Of a DNA stretch of 64,000 bases, positions 1 to 52,164 are shown piece after piece. Positions within the stretch are counted from its first letter, which is position 1; each line of letters starts with the position of its first letter. The DNA lies in assembly GCA_000310025.1 (NCBI GenBank), contig FN649739.1, forward strand, positions 2,127,792 through 2,191,791, written 5' to 3'. The notes beneath the pieces are model-generated. The model saw only the letters and a list, made by a program, of their open reading frames with translations. It had not been told where the DNA came from and made no database searches. The DNA comes from Ectocarpus siliculosus. Lineage: Eukaryota > Sar > Phaeophyceae > Ectocarpales > Ectocarpaceae. Position numbers and translations under genes: made by a program.

Positions 1-403
1 CCCCCCCTCTCCAGTATGTACCGTGAAAAGAGACATACCTACGTACTCCGATGTCCTTGGAGCTCGGGACAAGCGTTTGGAAACTCACCTGCTTGATTTT
101 CCTGTCACGCGGATGATGATGCCAACTCAAACGCGCGTTTTCTCGGGCTAGGAAGGACGTTCGATGGTCGTACAGTTCTAACAACTCGACCTGCCATTAC
201 TTTATTCTGAAATTAGCGCCGCTCCCCGAACCGAACGCTTCGATTGGAACCAGTAACGTCACGTCCAAGGCGTCTTCGCAATGCTGGAAGTCAGGGGTTG
301 TTGGGACACCGCCGACCACGTGTGCGTTGTGGCGGCGGCTGAAGTCGGTGAAGATTAACGCGTGCAACGAGGAACACGGCCGGTTTTCTCTTCTTCTCTG
401 TAG
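1..403. other. Upstream or intron sequence, no gene seen
   Basis: No supported coding exon was found. A pyrimidine-rich tract ending in TAG at 401-403 looks like a splice acceptor, which suggests that this stretch is the end of an intron and that the giant gene begins before the window. Confidence 0.4.
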
Positions 404-40988
<40,585 letters not shown>

Positions 40989-42600
40989 CAAGACGGAATG
41001 GGCTCTGAAGAGGTCGACTGCTGAGAACGATGGCGATGTAGACCAAAGCGACAAGGGATTAGGGTGTGGGTGAGGATTATGGCGATTTCAGCGGCGTTGC
41101 AATTTGAAAAGACTGAGGCCGAGAATGGGTGGTGCTATGTCATGCCTGTTGACGCCGAGGGGGTCGGTAGTTTCTGTTTTCTGTTGGCTCGTGAGAGTAT
41201 GGTACTGGGTACCTTTACTGCACTCTTGACCTTTGCCGTGTGCCGTGTGCCTTGAGGCGCAGAAGTGGAGGGTTGGTATCGGTATTGACGATGATATTGC
41301 TGGTCTGAAATGTAGGTCAATGGTAGAGAGTGGATACCGCGTTGCAACCACAAAACCTATGTCCGTGTGTAGAACGTATAGCGTAGGCAGCGAGAGCCTG
41401 GTTCGAAGCAGTCGCACAATAGAGCTTTGCTATGGGGACTCCATTGTTCCTTTTCCGAGAGCAACTCAGGAACTCGATCATCGTACAAGAATAGGGAATA
41501 CGTTGGTCTTCCAAAAAGTATTTCTTCCGTCAAGCGTGAGCCCATGAACGGCAACGATGACATGCGATCCCCAGTTTCTCGGTAACGATGGGCACCCGCT
41601 TCGGTGATCCCCATACGCCCCTGCCATGGCCATATGAACTGACTGGCCCCAAGAAATGCCTTCCGTCTAATACTTTAACTTTTGTGTCTAGTGTGTCGCC
41701 ACACACACAGAGCAGTACTACTCCAACCATTTGCCAATAAATAGCCCAACTTGGCCCCGTAACCTCTCTGACAAGTATTCATACGTACTGTAAGGTTTTG
41801 TTTTTGTTTTTACGCCATTGGTTTGTGTTTTTGGAAGACAAGTCGTTGTGGTATTGCATTTGTCTTCTTTTACTTTCATAACTTTTATATCAGCGCTCAC
41901 ACACAGCGTTTCTGCCGGACTGAGCCCCAATCCGTCGTCACGTGGAATGTTTCCCTTCCCTGAGCCCCCCTACCCACCCCTCCTGGGTGCTTGCCTTCGA
42001 TTATTGACTAACGCGAGGAGAGGGCGGCACTCTCCCTTATACGTGTATACAGTATTGTAGCGCTTTCCACCGACCAGGAACGGAAAAAACGAGTGAAAAA
42101 CTCACGTCGTATGCAAAGCTCGATTCCAACCCCTGACCTGATCACTAGAAGGTTTTGAGGACTCCTGTTGTGAAGTAAATGTATAGTCTACAGGGAAACC
42201 AACTGACCCGAATGTGTTGTTCCGTATGTAACGAACAAGTGAAGCGGATTTGTCACGTTCAATGACTTGGTCAATGGTTGGTCAGCAATGGTCGTAGAGA
42301 GCTACTGGCAAGCACAGCCCCTGATGCCTCATCTCCGTGCACATCCGGTTGGAAGAAAACGTATTACTTTACAAGGGTTGCGCCAAGGGGAAAGTGGAAG
42401 CAACACACGAAACTCATTTCCGCCGTCTGAGAGACCGATCTGTGGGAGGCCTCGAGGTATCATAGATTCTTCTACTGTTGTTGATGTTTTGGCAACATCG
42501 AGCTAATATTGGGGAGAGGGGGTCCAACAGGAGGGAGGGTACAAGCTGAAGAGTGGTGGGTATTCCTGACATCTCCACTACCATTCAGAAAACACCCCAT
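40989..42600. other. Intergenic, no gene seen
   Basis: It begins with the 3' untranslated region of the giant gene. No coding sequence, RNA gene or clear repeat was recognised. Confidence 0.5.
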
Positions 42601-42639
42601 GCTACCGCATACTTCAACATCATGAAGGTTGCACCATCT

Positions 42640-43195
42640 CCTAGGCACAGCAATAATATGGGGCCTCTCTACGACGCCGGTGTCGTCAATAATATTTACG
42701 ACACTGCACAAAAGGCTTCGAAACCACATCCTCTGTTTCTACAGCTCACAGCTGTCGCGCAAGCCCTCGTTCGTCCCATAGTGACCGGTGGTTGCCGATA
42801 TATATCCCAAAATGATGTCACGGCATCACCTCGGCGGTGTCGTAAATATGCCCTAATTTACGACACCGCGCGAAACTTTCCGAAAACACCTCAAACGGGC
42901 ACAAACCCAATATTGCTGTGTTTTCACGGCCCCCGGCTGTCGCGCAAGTCATCGTTCGGCCGGAACTAACAAGTGGCTTCCGAGATACGCCCAAGAATGT
43001 GGCCGAAGCACCACCTCGCCGGTATCCCGAACAAGCCCATATTTTCGACACTTCGCGAAAATTTCCGAGACCATCCAACGGGCACAAGCCCAATTTTGCT
43101 GTGTTCCCGCGGCCACCCGCTGTCGCGCAAATCGTCATTCGGCCGAAACCAACAAGCGGTCGCCGCTACATATGTACACCTACATGTTGCCGGTT
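42640..43195. repeat. Array of about 180-bp units, left arm
   Basis: Three to four diverged units, with the anchor GCTGTCGCGCAAG at 42751, 42936 and 43119 (spacing 183-185 bp). Units carry an internal hairpin of GTGTCGTAAAT and its complement. The right arm at 47.1-47.7 kb has the same units in reverse. Confidence 0.75.
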
Positions 43196-43429
43196 TTATG
43201 GCGGTCGACCGAGGGCGTAGGGTGGATTGGCTACAAAACAATCTACAGAGAAGACAATTTCCATCGCTTCAATAAAACGAATGGGCACCTGGCCCCGTTG
43301 GTATGCATTTTCGTCAGCACTTCGGCCAGCGCACAGCACCCAGACGTTCATTGGCGTTGTGGAACTACCTCGAATACCAAGACCTGAGTGTAAACCTCGG
43401 TGGTGGAAGGAGTGGGTCCCCTGTTTCGT

Positions 43430-45090
43430 ACACCAGGAGGTTTACTCGTCGAGGGAATCGGTATGCACCAAAAACAAATCTCTGCGTTTTCAGTAGCACG
43501 ACACGGTCGTCGAATAGGGAGTGAAAGTTGGGATGAAACTCTGTGACGTCCTAAAGGAAAGCTGTGTGGGTCGTTAAAGACATAGAGCTTGGTCTTCACA
43601 ATATTTTTCCCCATGGCATTCATTGGCAGTGCTTTATCTTTCCGAACTTCCGGCTTGAAACCGAATTCCGACTCCTTCAAAACATGCTGTTTCACTGTCG
43701 AAGCCCTACTTGAAATCTTCACTCCTTCATTCTTGTCTATGGCATTCATATGGAGGGTTGTCTGTGTCCAAAGTCCCGGTGTGAAACCGACTCCTGACTC
43801 AGACACGCAGATCTCCCTGGTCTGATCGGATCCGAAGCATATCATCGCAGGGTATCATTGTCGAAAAATGTTTCACCCTCAGCTTCGAGGAGGCGTCCTC
43901 GTCGACCGAACGGATGTGCCTCTGAAGCTAAAACTCCTCTTTTTCAGTATTTTCGTATCACCACACAGTTGAAGAACTGGATGTGGAAATACTGCGAAAT
44001 CAACACCACATTCAAAGGCAAAATATCACAGGGCGTCTTGGCCAAAGATGCGCTTCACGGTCAGGTTCAAGGAGGCTCACTCGTCGAGGGAACCGATAGG
44101 CAGCTGAACCAACACTTTGTGTTTCAGTAGAACGACACGGTGCCCGAATCGGGAGTGAACGTGGAGGAACAATTCTGTGACACATCAAAGGGATATGGTG
44201 TGGGTCGTTGAAGGAATAGAGGTCCATGGAAACATGGTCTTTAAGAAGTTCATTCATTCATTGCCCATGACATTCATAGGCAGGCGTTCGGTGTCCGATG
44301 TTGCGGTGTGGAACCGGGTCCCGACTCCTTCAAACCATGTTGTTTCATTGTATATAACCCTACTGGAGAGTTTCACTCGTTCCTTCTTGTCCATGACACT
44401 CATGTCGAGGGCTATCTGCCCAACGTTCCGGTCTGAAACCGAGTCCCGACTCCGACACGCACTACTCCCCTGTTTGATCGAATCACAGGCATGATATCGC
44501 AGGGCGCCATTCCTCAAAGAATGTTTCACTATCAGCTTCGAGGAGGGTCAATCGTCGGAGAACCCATATGGATCTGAAACAAGACTCCTGCGTTTTCGGT
44601 AGCACAGCAAGGTGGTCGAATTAGGAGTGAAAGTTATTCAAAATCTGTGATATCCCAAAACCCTTGCCATGTCGTTGAAGAAATAGAGCTTCACGTAAAC
44701 ACGGTTTTCGCGAAGTTCACTCATTCATGGCTGCCAATGACATTCATTGGCAAGGCTTTCAATGTCTCATGTTGCGGTGTGGAACCAGGTCTCGACTACT
44801 TCCAAACATGCTGTTTCACTGACGTAACTCTACGAGAGAATTTCACCCCTTCCTTCTTGTCCCTGAACTTCATATTGAGGGCTGGCTGTGCCCGAGGTCC
44901 TGGTGTCACACCGCGTCCCGACTCCGACATGCGTATCTCCCTTGTTTGATCGAATCTGAGGCACAACATCACAGGATGTAATTGCGCATAACATGGTTCA
45001 CTATCAGCTTCGAAGAGGCTTCCTCGTGATGTGCGTCTGAAGTCCAAACTCTGCCGTTTAAAGTACTTCAGTAGCACGACACTCTTAAAT
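43430..45090. repeat. Decayed tandem repeat, unit about 472 bp
   Basis: About four imperfect units. The anchor TCAGCTTCGAGGAGG recurs near 43.88, 44.53 and 45.00 kb. AGCACGACAC-like and GGAGTGAAAGTT anchors give spacings near 634, 472 and 472 bp. On the minus strand the units give related peptides (for example LSLPIRRPCRATE and RSLPIRAPCRSTE), so the unit may once have been coding. No family is recognised and frames are broken. Confidence 0.7.
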
Positions 45091-45139
45091 AACGGGATAT
45101 CATTATAGTATGAAAGCAGCATGATCATCCAAGGTAAAA

Positions 45140-45215
45140 TGGTACGATGTCGGTGAAATATTTAGACCACTGCAAACGGTCATGGGTTCGAGTCCCGGCA
45201 AAGTGAGTTTTTTCT
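45140..45215 (+). ncRNA. tRNA-like Pol III element (possible SINE head)
   Basis: GGTTCGAGTCC at 45185-45195 is a perfect box B. A box A-like TGGTACGATGTCGG lies at 45140-45153. A run of six T at 45208-45213 lies inside GTGAG/CTCAC arms. The acceptor stem of a real tRNA does not form, so a tRNA-derived SINE or tRNA relic is more likely. Confidence 0.35.
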
Positions 45216-45634
45216 CACTAAATAAATCCTGGTCTATGTTGGAAGCGACGCGCTGCGAAGCTCGTTGTTAGTAAACTCAATCGACTTCATAAGTCGCGAA
45301 GGGAAGGGATTGCTGTACCCTTCTCGCGATAAAAATATCTCAGGCAGGAACCGCAGGAGGGGGTCCAACCCCCCCCTCCTACTTGCCCCCGGTTGGGTCG
45401 TCTAGCTAGTAGAAGTGGAGGATAGGGGCGAGAGGGGCAGACGACAGAGGCCATGAAGGGAGAAAAAAAATGCATACGGACCTGATCAATTTCACTCTTT
45501 CCGTCCATGAAATTCGAAGCAGATACGGCGGAGAAATACCCTACACCAACTTTGACAGGCGAGGAACACATCATCTACCAACCCACACCTTCCGCTGACC
45601 CTTCTCCCATACTATTTGACACATGTGTACCACA

Positions 45635-46605
45635 TTCATGGAAGCATATATCAGCTTCCATGGAGGTTGATCTACTTCCTCCATGGAAGCTGATTCCTGT
45701 TCCATGGAAGGCTACACGTTTCGGAAGCGCGAAACGACACTTCCATGGAGGAAGCGATATTCACTTCCATGGAACTAATAATACGAAATATGGATGTGCC
45801 ACTTCCATGGGTGTTAGCTTCCACGGCAGTCCCATGGAAACCCAATGGAAGTGGAATAGCTTCCACGGAAGTCGAAACTTAGGCTTCCACGGGAGCTAAC
45901 AGGTTTAGGGCAGCTTCCATGGAAGTATTCAGCCTCGGGTTACAGTAGCTTCCACGGTCTTATCGGGGATAGGGTTAGGGTTAGGGAAGCTGGAATGACT
46001 GTGTGTCCATACGCTTCTTTCGTGGTGTTGCTTTGGGTTTGGGTTCGGCTTAGGGTTAGGGTCAGGGTTTGCATTAGGGTAGGGAAGCTGGAATGAACAC
46101 ATGTCCAGACGCTTCGGTGGAAGTTGCTTTCATGGAATGTTCGGCGCGTCCACGGAAGAAGTCGGTTTCGACCTCTGCCACCCACTTCCATGGAAGTTGC
46201 TTTCATGGGAGTTTTCGTGCTTCCATGCAGTAAGTAGCAGGGCCTCGTCAAGCGACGAGCTTCCATGAAAGTAGTACTTCCATGGAAGCTCGTCGCGCTT
46301 CCGTGGAAGTTCGAAATGCAACTTCCATGGAAGCAACGAGCGGTTGATATCGGGTGTTTCCATGGAGGAAGCGGATCAACTTCCGAATTAACTTCCATGG
46401 AAGTTCTTTACCGCTTCCATGGAATGCATGGAAGCATCATGGAAGCTGGAGCAGATTCCATGAAAGTCAGTTTGCCTTCCATGGAAGCCATCTAACTTCC
46501 ATGGAGGAAGTCGATACTGACTTCCATGGAAGTAATTGTGGTTCCATGGAAGGGGTAACCACTTCCTTCCATGAAGCAGTGAACCACTTCCATGGAAGCT
46601 TATTC
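45635..46605. repeat. Dense patch of the palindrome CTTCCATGGAAG
   Basis: About twenty CCATGG cores lie in about 970 bp, most within TTCCATGGAA or CTTCCATGGAAG, with more near-variants (TTCCACGGAAG, TTTCATGGA). Spacing is irregular. No coding frame is credible. Confidence 0.92.
45966..46090. repeat. Telomere-like TTAGGG motifs and a short duplication
   Basis: GGGTTAGGGTTAGGG occurs at about 45970-45987, and a degenerate GGGTTTGGGTTCGGCTTAGG series at 46031-46085. Each is followed by AGGGAAGCTGGAATGA, so the segment is duplicated at about 92 bp. It lies inside the palindrome patch. Confidence 0.75.
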
Positions 46606-46619
46606 CGTTAGCCAAATAT

Positions 46620-47090
46620 AGTGTAAGTTACCCCAATCGCCCTTCTCCACACCTTGTGCAGCGTCCGAAGCAGTTTCCGACCCGCACCCTCTTGCTGATG
46701 CTGCTCCTCTGCGGCGTTTCCGTCGCTGATGCCCTCCGGTGTACTCGGCGATGGATGCTTGGCTCTCCACGCCCCACCCTCCTTCCACGCTTTGTTCATG
46801 AAAACTGAGGGTTGCACGCTTCCCCCAACCTCGTGGGAAAGTGAGGCTTACCCCTTGAGGCCCATACGCTCACCTCCGATAGATATCTCACCCCTGTCCG
46901 CCTCTTTTGGATGTGCGCCCTCCGCAGTCTGCATTCCAAGTTCCTCGGCCCTCTTGCCAACCCCACTGTCTCCCGTTTTGACTCCCATTTCTTCCCCATT
47001 CTGCCCATTTTTCTCCCACACACCACCTACTACCTGCGCCCTCGCTCTTGGCCGTGGTATGGCCGTCTTGAGAAAGGCAACTTGATGGTC
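46620..47090. other. Spacer between palindrome patch and right arm
   Basis: Pyrimidine-rich sequence with open frames in both strands but no recognisable protein. Confidence 0.4.
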
Positions 47091-47094
47091 TACA

Positions 47095-47720
47095 GTACAT
47101 GAATAGCGGCAACCACCTGTTGTTTTCGGCCGAAAAACGACTTGCTGCGCGATAGCTGGTGGGCGTGGGAACACAGCAAGTTTGTTTTGTGCCCATTGGA
47201 TGTATTTTCGGAAAGTTTCGCGCGGTGTGTGAAGTAAGGCATTTTTTCTACTGTTGGTTTCGGCCGAATGACGGCTTGTGTGACACCCGGGGGCCTGGGA
47301 TCACAGCGCAATTGTTTCGTGCCTATTGCAAGTGTTTTCGGAAAGTTTCGCGTGGTGCCGTAATTATGACACCGGCGAGGCGGTGCTGCGGCCACATTCT
47401 TGGGACGTATCTCGGGAACCCCATGTTGATTTCGGCCGAATATCGGCTTACGGGACAGACAGCTGGTGGGCGTGAGAACACAGCAAGGTTGATGTTGTGC
47501 CCATAGGATGTGTTCTCGGAACGTTTCGCACGGTGTCGTAAATATGGCTCATTTACGACACCGGCGAGGTTGTGCTGCGGCCACATTCTTGGGCGTATCT
47601 CGGGAACCCCATGTTGGTTTCGGCCAAAGGACGTCTTGCGTGGCAGCTGGGTGCCCTGGAAACACAGCGCAATTGGTTTCGTGCCTATTGGAGGTGTTTC
47701 GGAATGCTCCACCGGCCTTT
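47095..47720. repeat. Array of about 180-bp units, right arm (inverted)
   Basis: Four diverged units with TTCGGCCGAA-type and CGGAAAGTTTCGCGCGGTGT anchors, in the opposite orientation to the array at 42.6-43.2 kb. The hairpin GTGTCGTAAAT...ATTTACGACAC is present near 47.54 kb. Confidence 0.75.
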
Positions 47721-48035
47721 GAGCCACCGAGCCCCCGTGGGTGGATGTTTCTCTGCACCCACTAGTCCGATTGGGGTGTTCGATGGCTTGTTGTATGGTA
47801 GCTGAGAGCCGTGCCAACACAACACAATGCAAGTCTTCGTAGGGCAAACGGCGCACTGTAAATAGAGTTTGGGCTGGTGGAGCTGCTCCTACCGGCCTTT
47901 GAGCCACTGAACCCCCGCTTGTGGGCCTTTCTCTGCACCCACTAGTCCGATTGGGGTGCTCCGTGGCTTGAAAGATACCCGTTATCCGTGCCAACACGGT
48001 GCGGTTAGATTTACTGTAGGGGCGGTTCAGCTATG
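47711..48035. repeat. Direct repeat with a period of 180 bp
   Basis: ACCGGCCTTTGAGCCAC starts at 47711 and 47891. CTCTGCACCCACTAGTCCGA and GCCGTGCCAACAC-like words recur at the same spacing. Confidence 0.85.
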
Positions 48036-48118
48036 TGACGGAAGGTATTGCGAGACTAATTAGTGGCATTTACCCACCCACCCACCCTAGATGCTGCGGA
48101 ACCCCCTCGTTGACCATA

Positions 48119-49053
48119 CCGTAATAGTCGGGCATGCGGGGAGTTGGCACCGGGTGTGATCGTTTTTTGTAAATGTTTTTTCCTCGGGTTTTTTATCGCA
48201 CCCCAGTGCCATCTCTCCGACCGGTGCCATCTCTCCGACCCCGGTGCGGAAATGCAATTTAATCGTTTCGTTTTGAAATTTCAAGGCACCCCGGTGCGAT
48301 CTCTCCGACCGGTGCCATCCCCAATGAAATACACACAGACAGGTGTTGAACGCACGCACCCCCGTGTCATCTCCCCGACCGGTACGATATTATTGATACC
48401 AGTGAAGGCAACCCACACACACAGTCTTCTTCACAGGCTAGTTGACAATGCTATTGATCGGTACAGAACCACACGTACGTGTAGGTACCGTTGTTGCTGG
48501 TTGGAAGCACACCGGTAACTGCAACGTAGGCTGTTGCGTAACAACAGTGCTCCATGCAGCAGGTGATATTTCTTGTGTTTGATGCGAGTTTGGCTATGGC
48601 GTGACAACAACAAACGATGTCGTTTCCATCTGAGGTGGTACAGCACACACGGTGGTATCAATTGTTTGTTTCCCGCTTTCGGCCTTCTTCTACGGATACC
48701 AATACGTAAGCAGCAGTACAATAGTTTCGGGTTGGGTAAGGTGTGACGTGCGGCTTGTACAGTTGTGTGTTTGGTTGAGTGCGGTTGGAACTTCCATACC
48801 AATTAAAACAACTGGCATCCCGCGTGTAGGAGTGGCGCTCCGCTGACACCGTCCCCACGTGTAAACGGTACGCACATGTACCTCATTCGGGAAGCTGGAA
48901 AAGAGCTCAATCTTGGATTTGGGGGTCGAAGAGATCGCACCCGGTGTGATCTCACCGACCCCGGTGCGTAAATCGAATTAAATGTTTTCTCGGGTTTTTT
49001 ATCGCACCCCGGTGCCATCTCTCCGACCGGTGCCAACTCTCCGACTATTACGG
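48119..49053. mobile_element. Non-autonomous DNA element, TA target duplication
   Basis: It begins CCGTAATAGTCGG and ends with the exact inverse CCGACTATTACGG. TA flanks both ends (48117-48118 and 49054-49055). A second inverted block (GAGTTGGCACCGG) lies just inside. Words such as CTCTCCGACCGGTGCCATC repeat near both ends. There is no transposase frame. The TA duplication fits Tc1/mariner-type or Stowaway-like MITEs (known of the family); the assignment is an inference. Confidence 0.75.
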
Positions 49054-49055
49054 TA

Positions 49056-51180
49056 TACCTCTGCAGGAAAATATCGGATGTGAGTGTCCGATTGCTTGTA
49101 TGAACACTACCGCGCCACCACGATAAAACATACTGTCGTCGCGCCATTATTTAGTTGTTATCCCATGTAGGCATTCTCGGTCTTACACATTGTACTCGGC
49201 CTCATTCGGCGACGGGCTGTGATGTGTGTTGAACGCTAGCCTGCGGGGACGGTACGCCTGTCTAGGTACAGCCAGTAGCACGACGAGGAAAAATAACACT
49301 ATAATACTACACTGCTGTACAACAACAACAGCAAATGACGGGGGGGACACCTCCTCCAGTGAAATCAACTCGACACGACCCTCTCCGCTCCTGAAATTCT
49401 CCACAGGCACAAGAAGCCCGGTGTGTTGCAAGTCAGTTTAGACTTACCAACCCATTCCCCGCAAACACCGGAAGAACAAGACGTGAGTGTGTTGGAGGTC
49501 CTGTATGAAGGCATAGCCTACATACACATTGAAACGTCGCCTACGTATATATGGTGACACACAAAAAATGGTGGCGAGTCTAGTTCATGGCTAGCTAGTG
49601 AGGAGAGAGTAGGTGCAATCTTTCGACCTACAGGAACTGCGCACAGCACCGGAAGACAACTGGCAGAAAAGAACTTATATTGCAGTTAAGAACTTGAGCC
49701 TCAAACAATCCAAAATCTACGAACTTGGCCATAAGAACAGGTGCTCAAATACAACACGGTGTCCGACCCAAGCGCGAAAAGAACCACCTAAACTATGGCT
49801 GGCATTCACCGACATGGCGCGTGCAACCTCCGAGCGGGTCGCTTCAAAGGGCTCTTGGGCACACGAAACAAGAGCAAGGAGCACAAGCGCGAAACACGGG
49901 CCTTCTTCGACAAGCGCAAAACCGTTGGGCGCACCTCTCCAAACTACAAACAAAGGGAGCGCAACTCCTACTTCCCGAGAAGCACGATGACGCCTGGGAT
50001 CACGCTGCCCGGTCGGAGACGTTCAAGGTTCATCCAGTGCACCACGGCCGGATCGAACGGGAGGCTGAACGTGCATGGATTTAACGATACTCGTGACGAC
50101 CCACTCTCTAAAATAATTCAACAAACCATAACGCAACCTCTCGATTTGGACGGGCACACGTGCGTCTCGTACACTATCTACAACTCATTCAGTATGCCTG
50201 CCCCTTTTGGAATCAACCGATCGTCTCCTTTCTGCTACTCTTCTAGCTCCGGCCAAAAGCTACGGCGACACGCGCACGTTGACCTCGCCGCGGCAGAAAC
50301 ACACCTGTACGGGGACAAAGCGGGGCACAGGCGTCGGGATGGGGGATATGTATCGAGTTTTGGACCGGGGGCAGCAGGAATGCACGGCAGTGGGTCAGAT
50401 AAACTGGAGCACTCCCGGGAATGAATGGCTGCTGTCCTACGGAGCGGCAATACCATTCGTGAGACTGGATGTCGCACGGTAGTACGGTCAAGCCGACGAC
50501 ATTTCTAGCCCCGCGCTAGCAACCGCAAGTGGTGCGCGCCTTTTCCACTACTGTCAAGCCATTGCTCTGGGATAGCTCGTCGCGAGTCGATTGTCTCCTC
50601 GCACGGTTCGCTCTTTTCCAGCAACTTGCGGTGTTCCCTACAGTCTCGTGTGCTTGTGTTTGCTTCGCTGTCTACTGTTCGACTCAGGGGTGCTCTCGTG
50701 CATGCATGGACTACTGGCCGTGTTATGTTTCCAAACGTGTCTTTGTGGATGTGCCGTTGTTGCGATCGGGAATGGAGTGAATACTGTCCAATCAGCCTGC
50801 TCTCCTGGACTCAAAACCCAAGTCTTTCGCGGAATACCATACGGTACACGCCGGGGCTGTAGACAACCGCGCCACGCACAGCGTGGACGTGTGCATAAGA
50901 GTCTTCGAAACGTAAACAAACGAATCTCGACTATATGGCGCCTTGCCGAAACTGACTCCATGGACATCGGTTGCCACGACTGATGTATCTCTCACGAAGC
51001 TATTCGACGCACTGAGTTGTCTTCTCGCTCGTGATAAAAATGTCAGTATCAACTGATAAAGACTGCTGTTATAGGTTTTCTCTTGAATACAACACAGTAT
51101 ACGATGTCACATACATCATTGGCGATTTCAGCACAAAACATGACGGTTATTAGTGTACGTGACATGGTACACTAAACACG
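49056..51180. other. Interval without a recognised gene
   Basis: A 209-codon open frame at 49795-50424 (+) is basic and Thr/Arg-rich and matches nothing I know. It could be a relic or chance. No splice-supported gene is seen. Confidence 0.35.
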
Positions 51181-51229
51181 GTAAAATCAGCTATTAAGGA
51201 AGTAAGGTCAACCTTTGAAGAACAATATT

Positions 51230-51465
51230 TCAGGAAGGGTATCTAGAACGATCCACTGACGGATGCGGTAGATTCCGTAACGTTCGTAATGTTTCCTAGA
51301 TCGGGCATACTTTTTCTAGAACGGTTCCCAAGAACATTCTCAAGAAAAGTCCAGAATAAGATTAGAAAGGATTACGGAACGTTTCCGCAACAGTACTTTC
51401 GGTCTTATAGAACGGTATTTGGTTCCCGGAACGTTGCCGGAACGGTTCCGGACTGGTAAAAAGGT
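51230..51465. repeat. Patch of GGAACGTTCC-like palindromes
   Basis: About eight variants (AGAACGGTTCC, GGAACGTTTCCG, GGAACGTTGCC, GGAACGGTTCCGG) lie within about 235 bp. The GAA/TTC halves recall heat-shock elements, but the spacing is mostly 3 rather than 2. Confidence 0.6.
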
Positions 51466-52164
51466 TCTTCGTAGTTTCGTCGTCAATCGACAAAAAATGC
51501 TCACCAGGCAAAACGCACGCCCCCCACCGGAGCTCACTCTGTTTCCTGCGTAGCTCAACAATACAACTAAATTGTACTTCGTACAACATACTTTTTTCAT
51601 TTCTCTTTGAACCAAATTCCACATATGGTTGTAGACTCACGTCTACAGCACCTCCGCACACCTGTCAACAAGGTGTGGCACACGCTTCTGTAACCTTGCT
51701 TGCTCACTGCTGCTACCGCCGTAGCACAAGTCACTTGAAAAGATAGACTGCTGACTTTGCGTCATCAGCCTATTATCTTGTTTTTAGGGAGGACCTCTTT
51801 TCAGCAGATCTGACGTTCGCTGAAAAGAACACATCAAGCAATCTAGCAGAAGTAGGGAACTGTTCTTGACTACACACCCTAAGCCTTTGATTTTCAACAG
51901 CTCGAGCTCACTGCCAAACTATTCGGGGCTCCTGAATGTCCACAGGTAGACGAGATATGGATTGATGGATATTTTCATCTTCCCCAAAATAAAATTCACT
52001 CAAACTCTGTGACAGGCGGATAAATCTATATACGCATCTTCCAAAATCAAACACTCCTACAAGCAGGTTCTGCAAGCGATTGTTTCTTTCATATCTGATG
52101 CTCGTCAGCTTTCACAGACCAGGTACACTATGCGTGGTCGACCGTTGCTGAAGAATACACACTG

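Noticed and set aside
45140-45215. Functional tRNA gene
   Set aside because: Box B is perfect but the acceptor and T-stem pairing fail.
45635-46605. CRISPR-like look of many short repeats
   Set aside because: Repeats are palindromes of 10-12 bp at irregular spacing without equal spacers, in eukaryotic DNA.
49795-50424. 209-codon plus-strand frame
   Set aside because: There is no recognisable domain, splice support or codon bias strong enough to call a gene.
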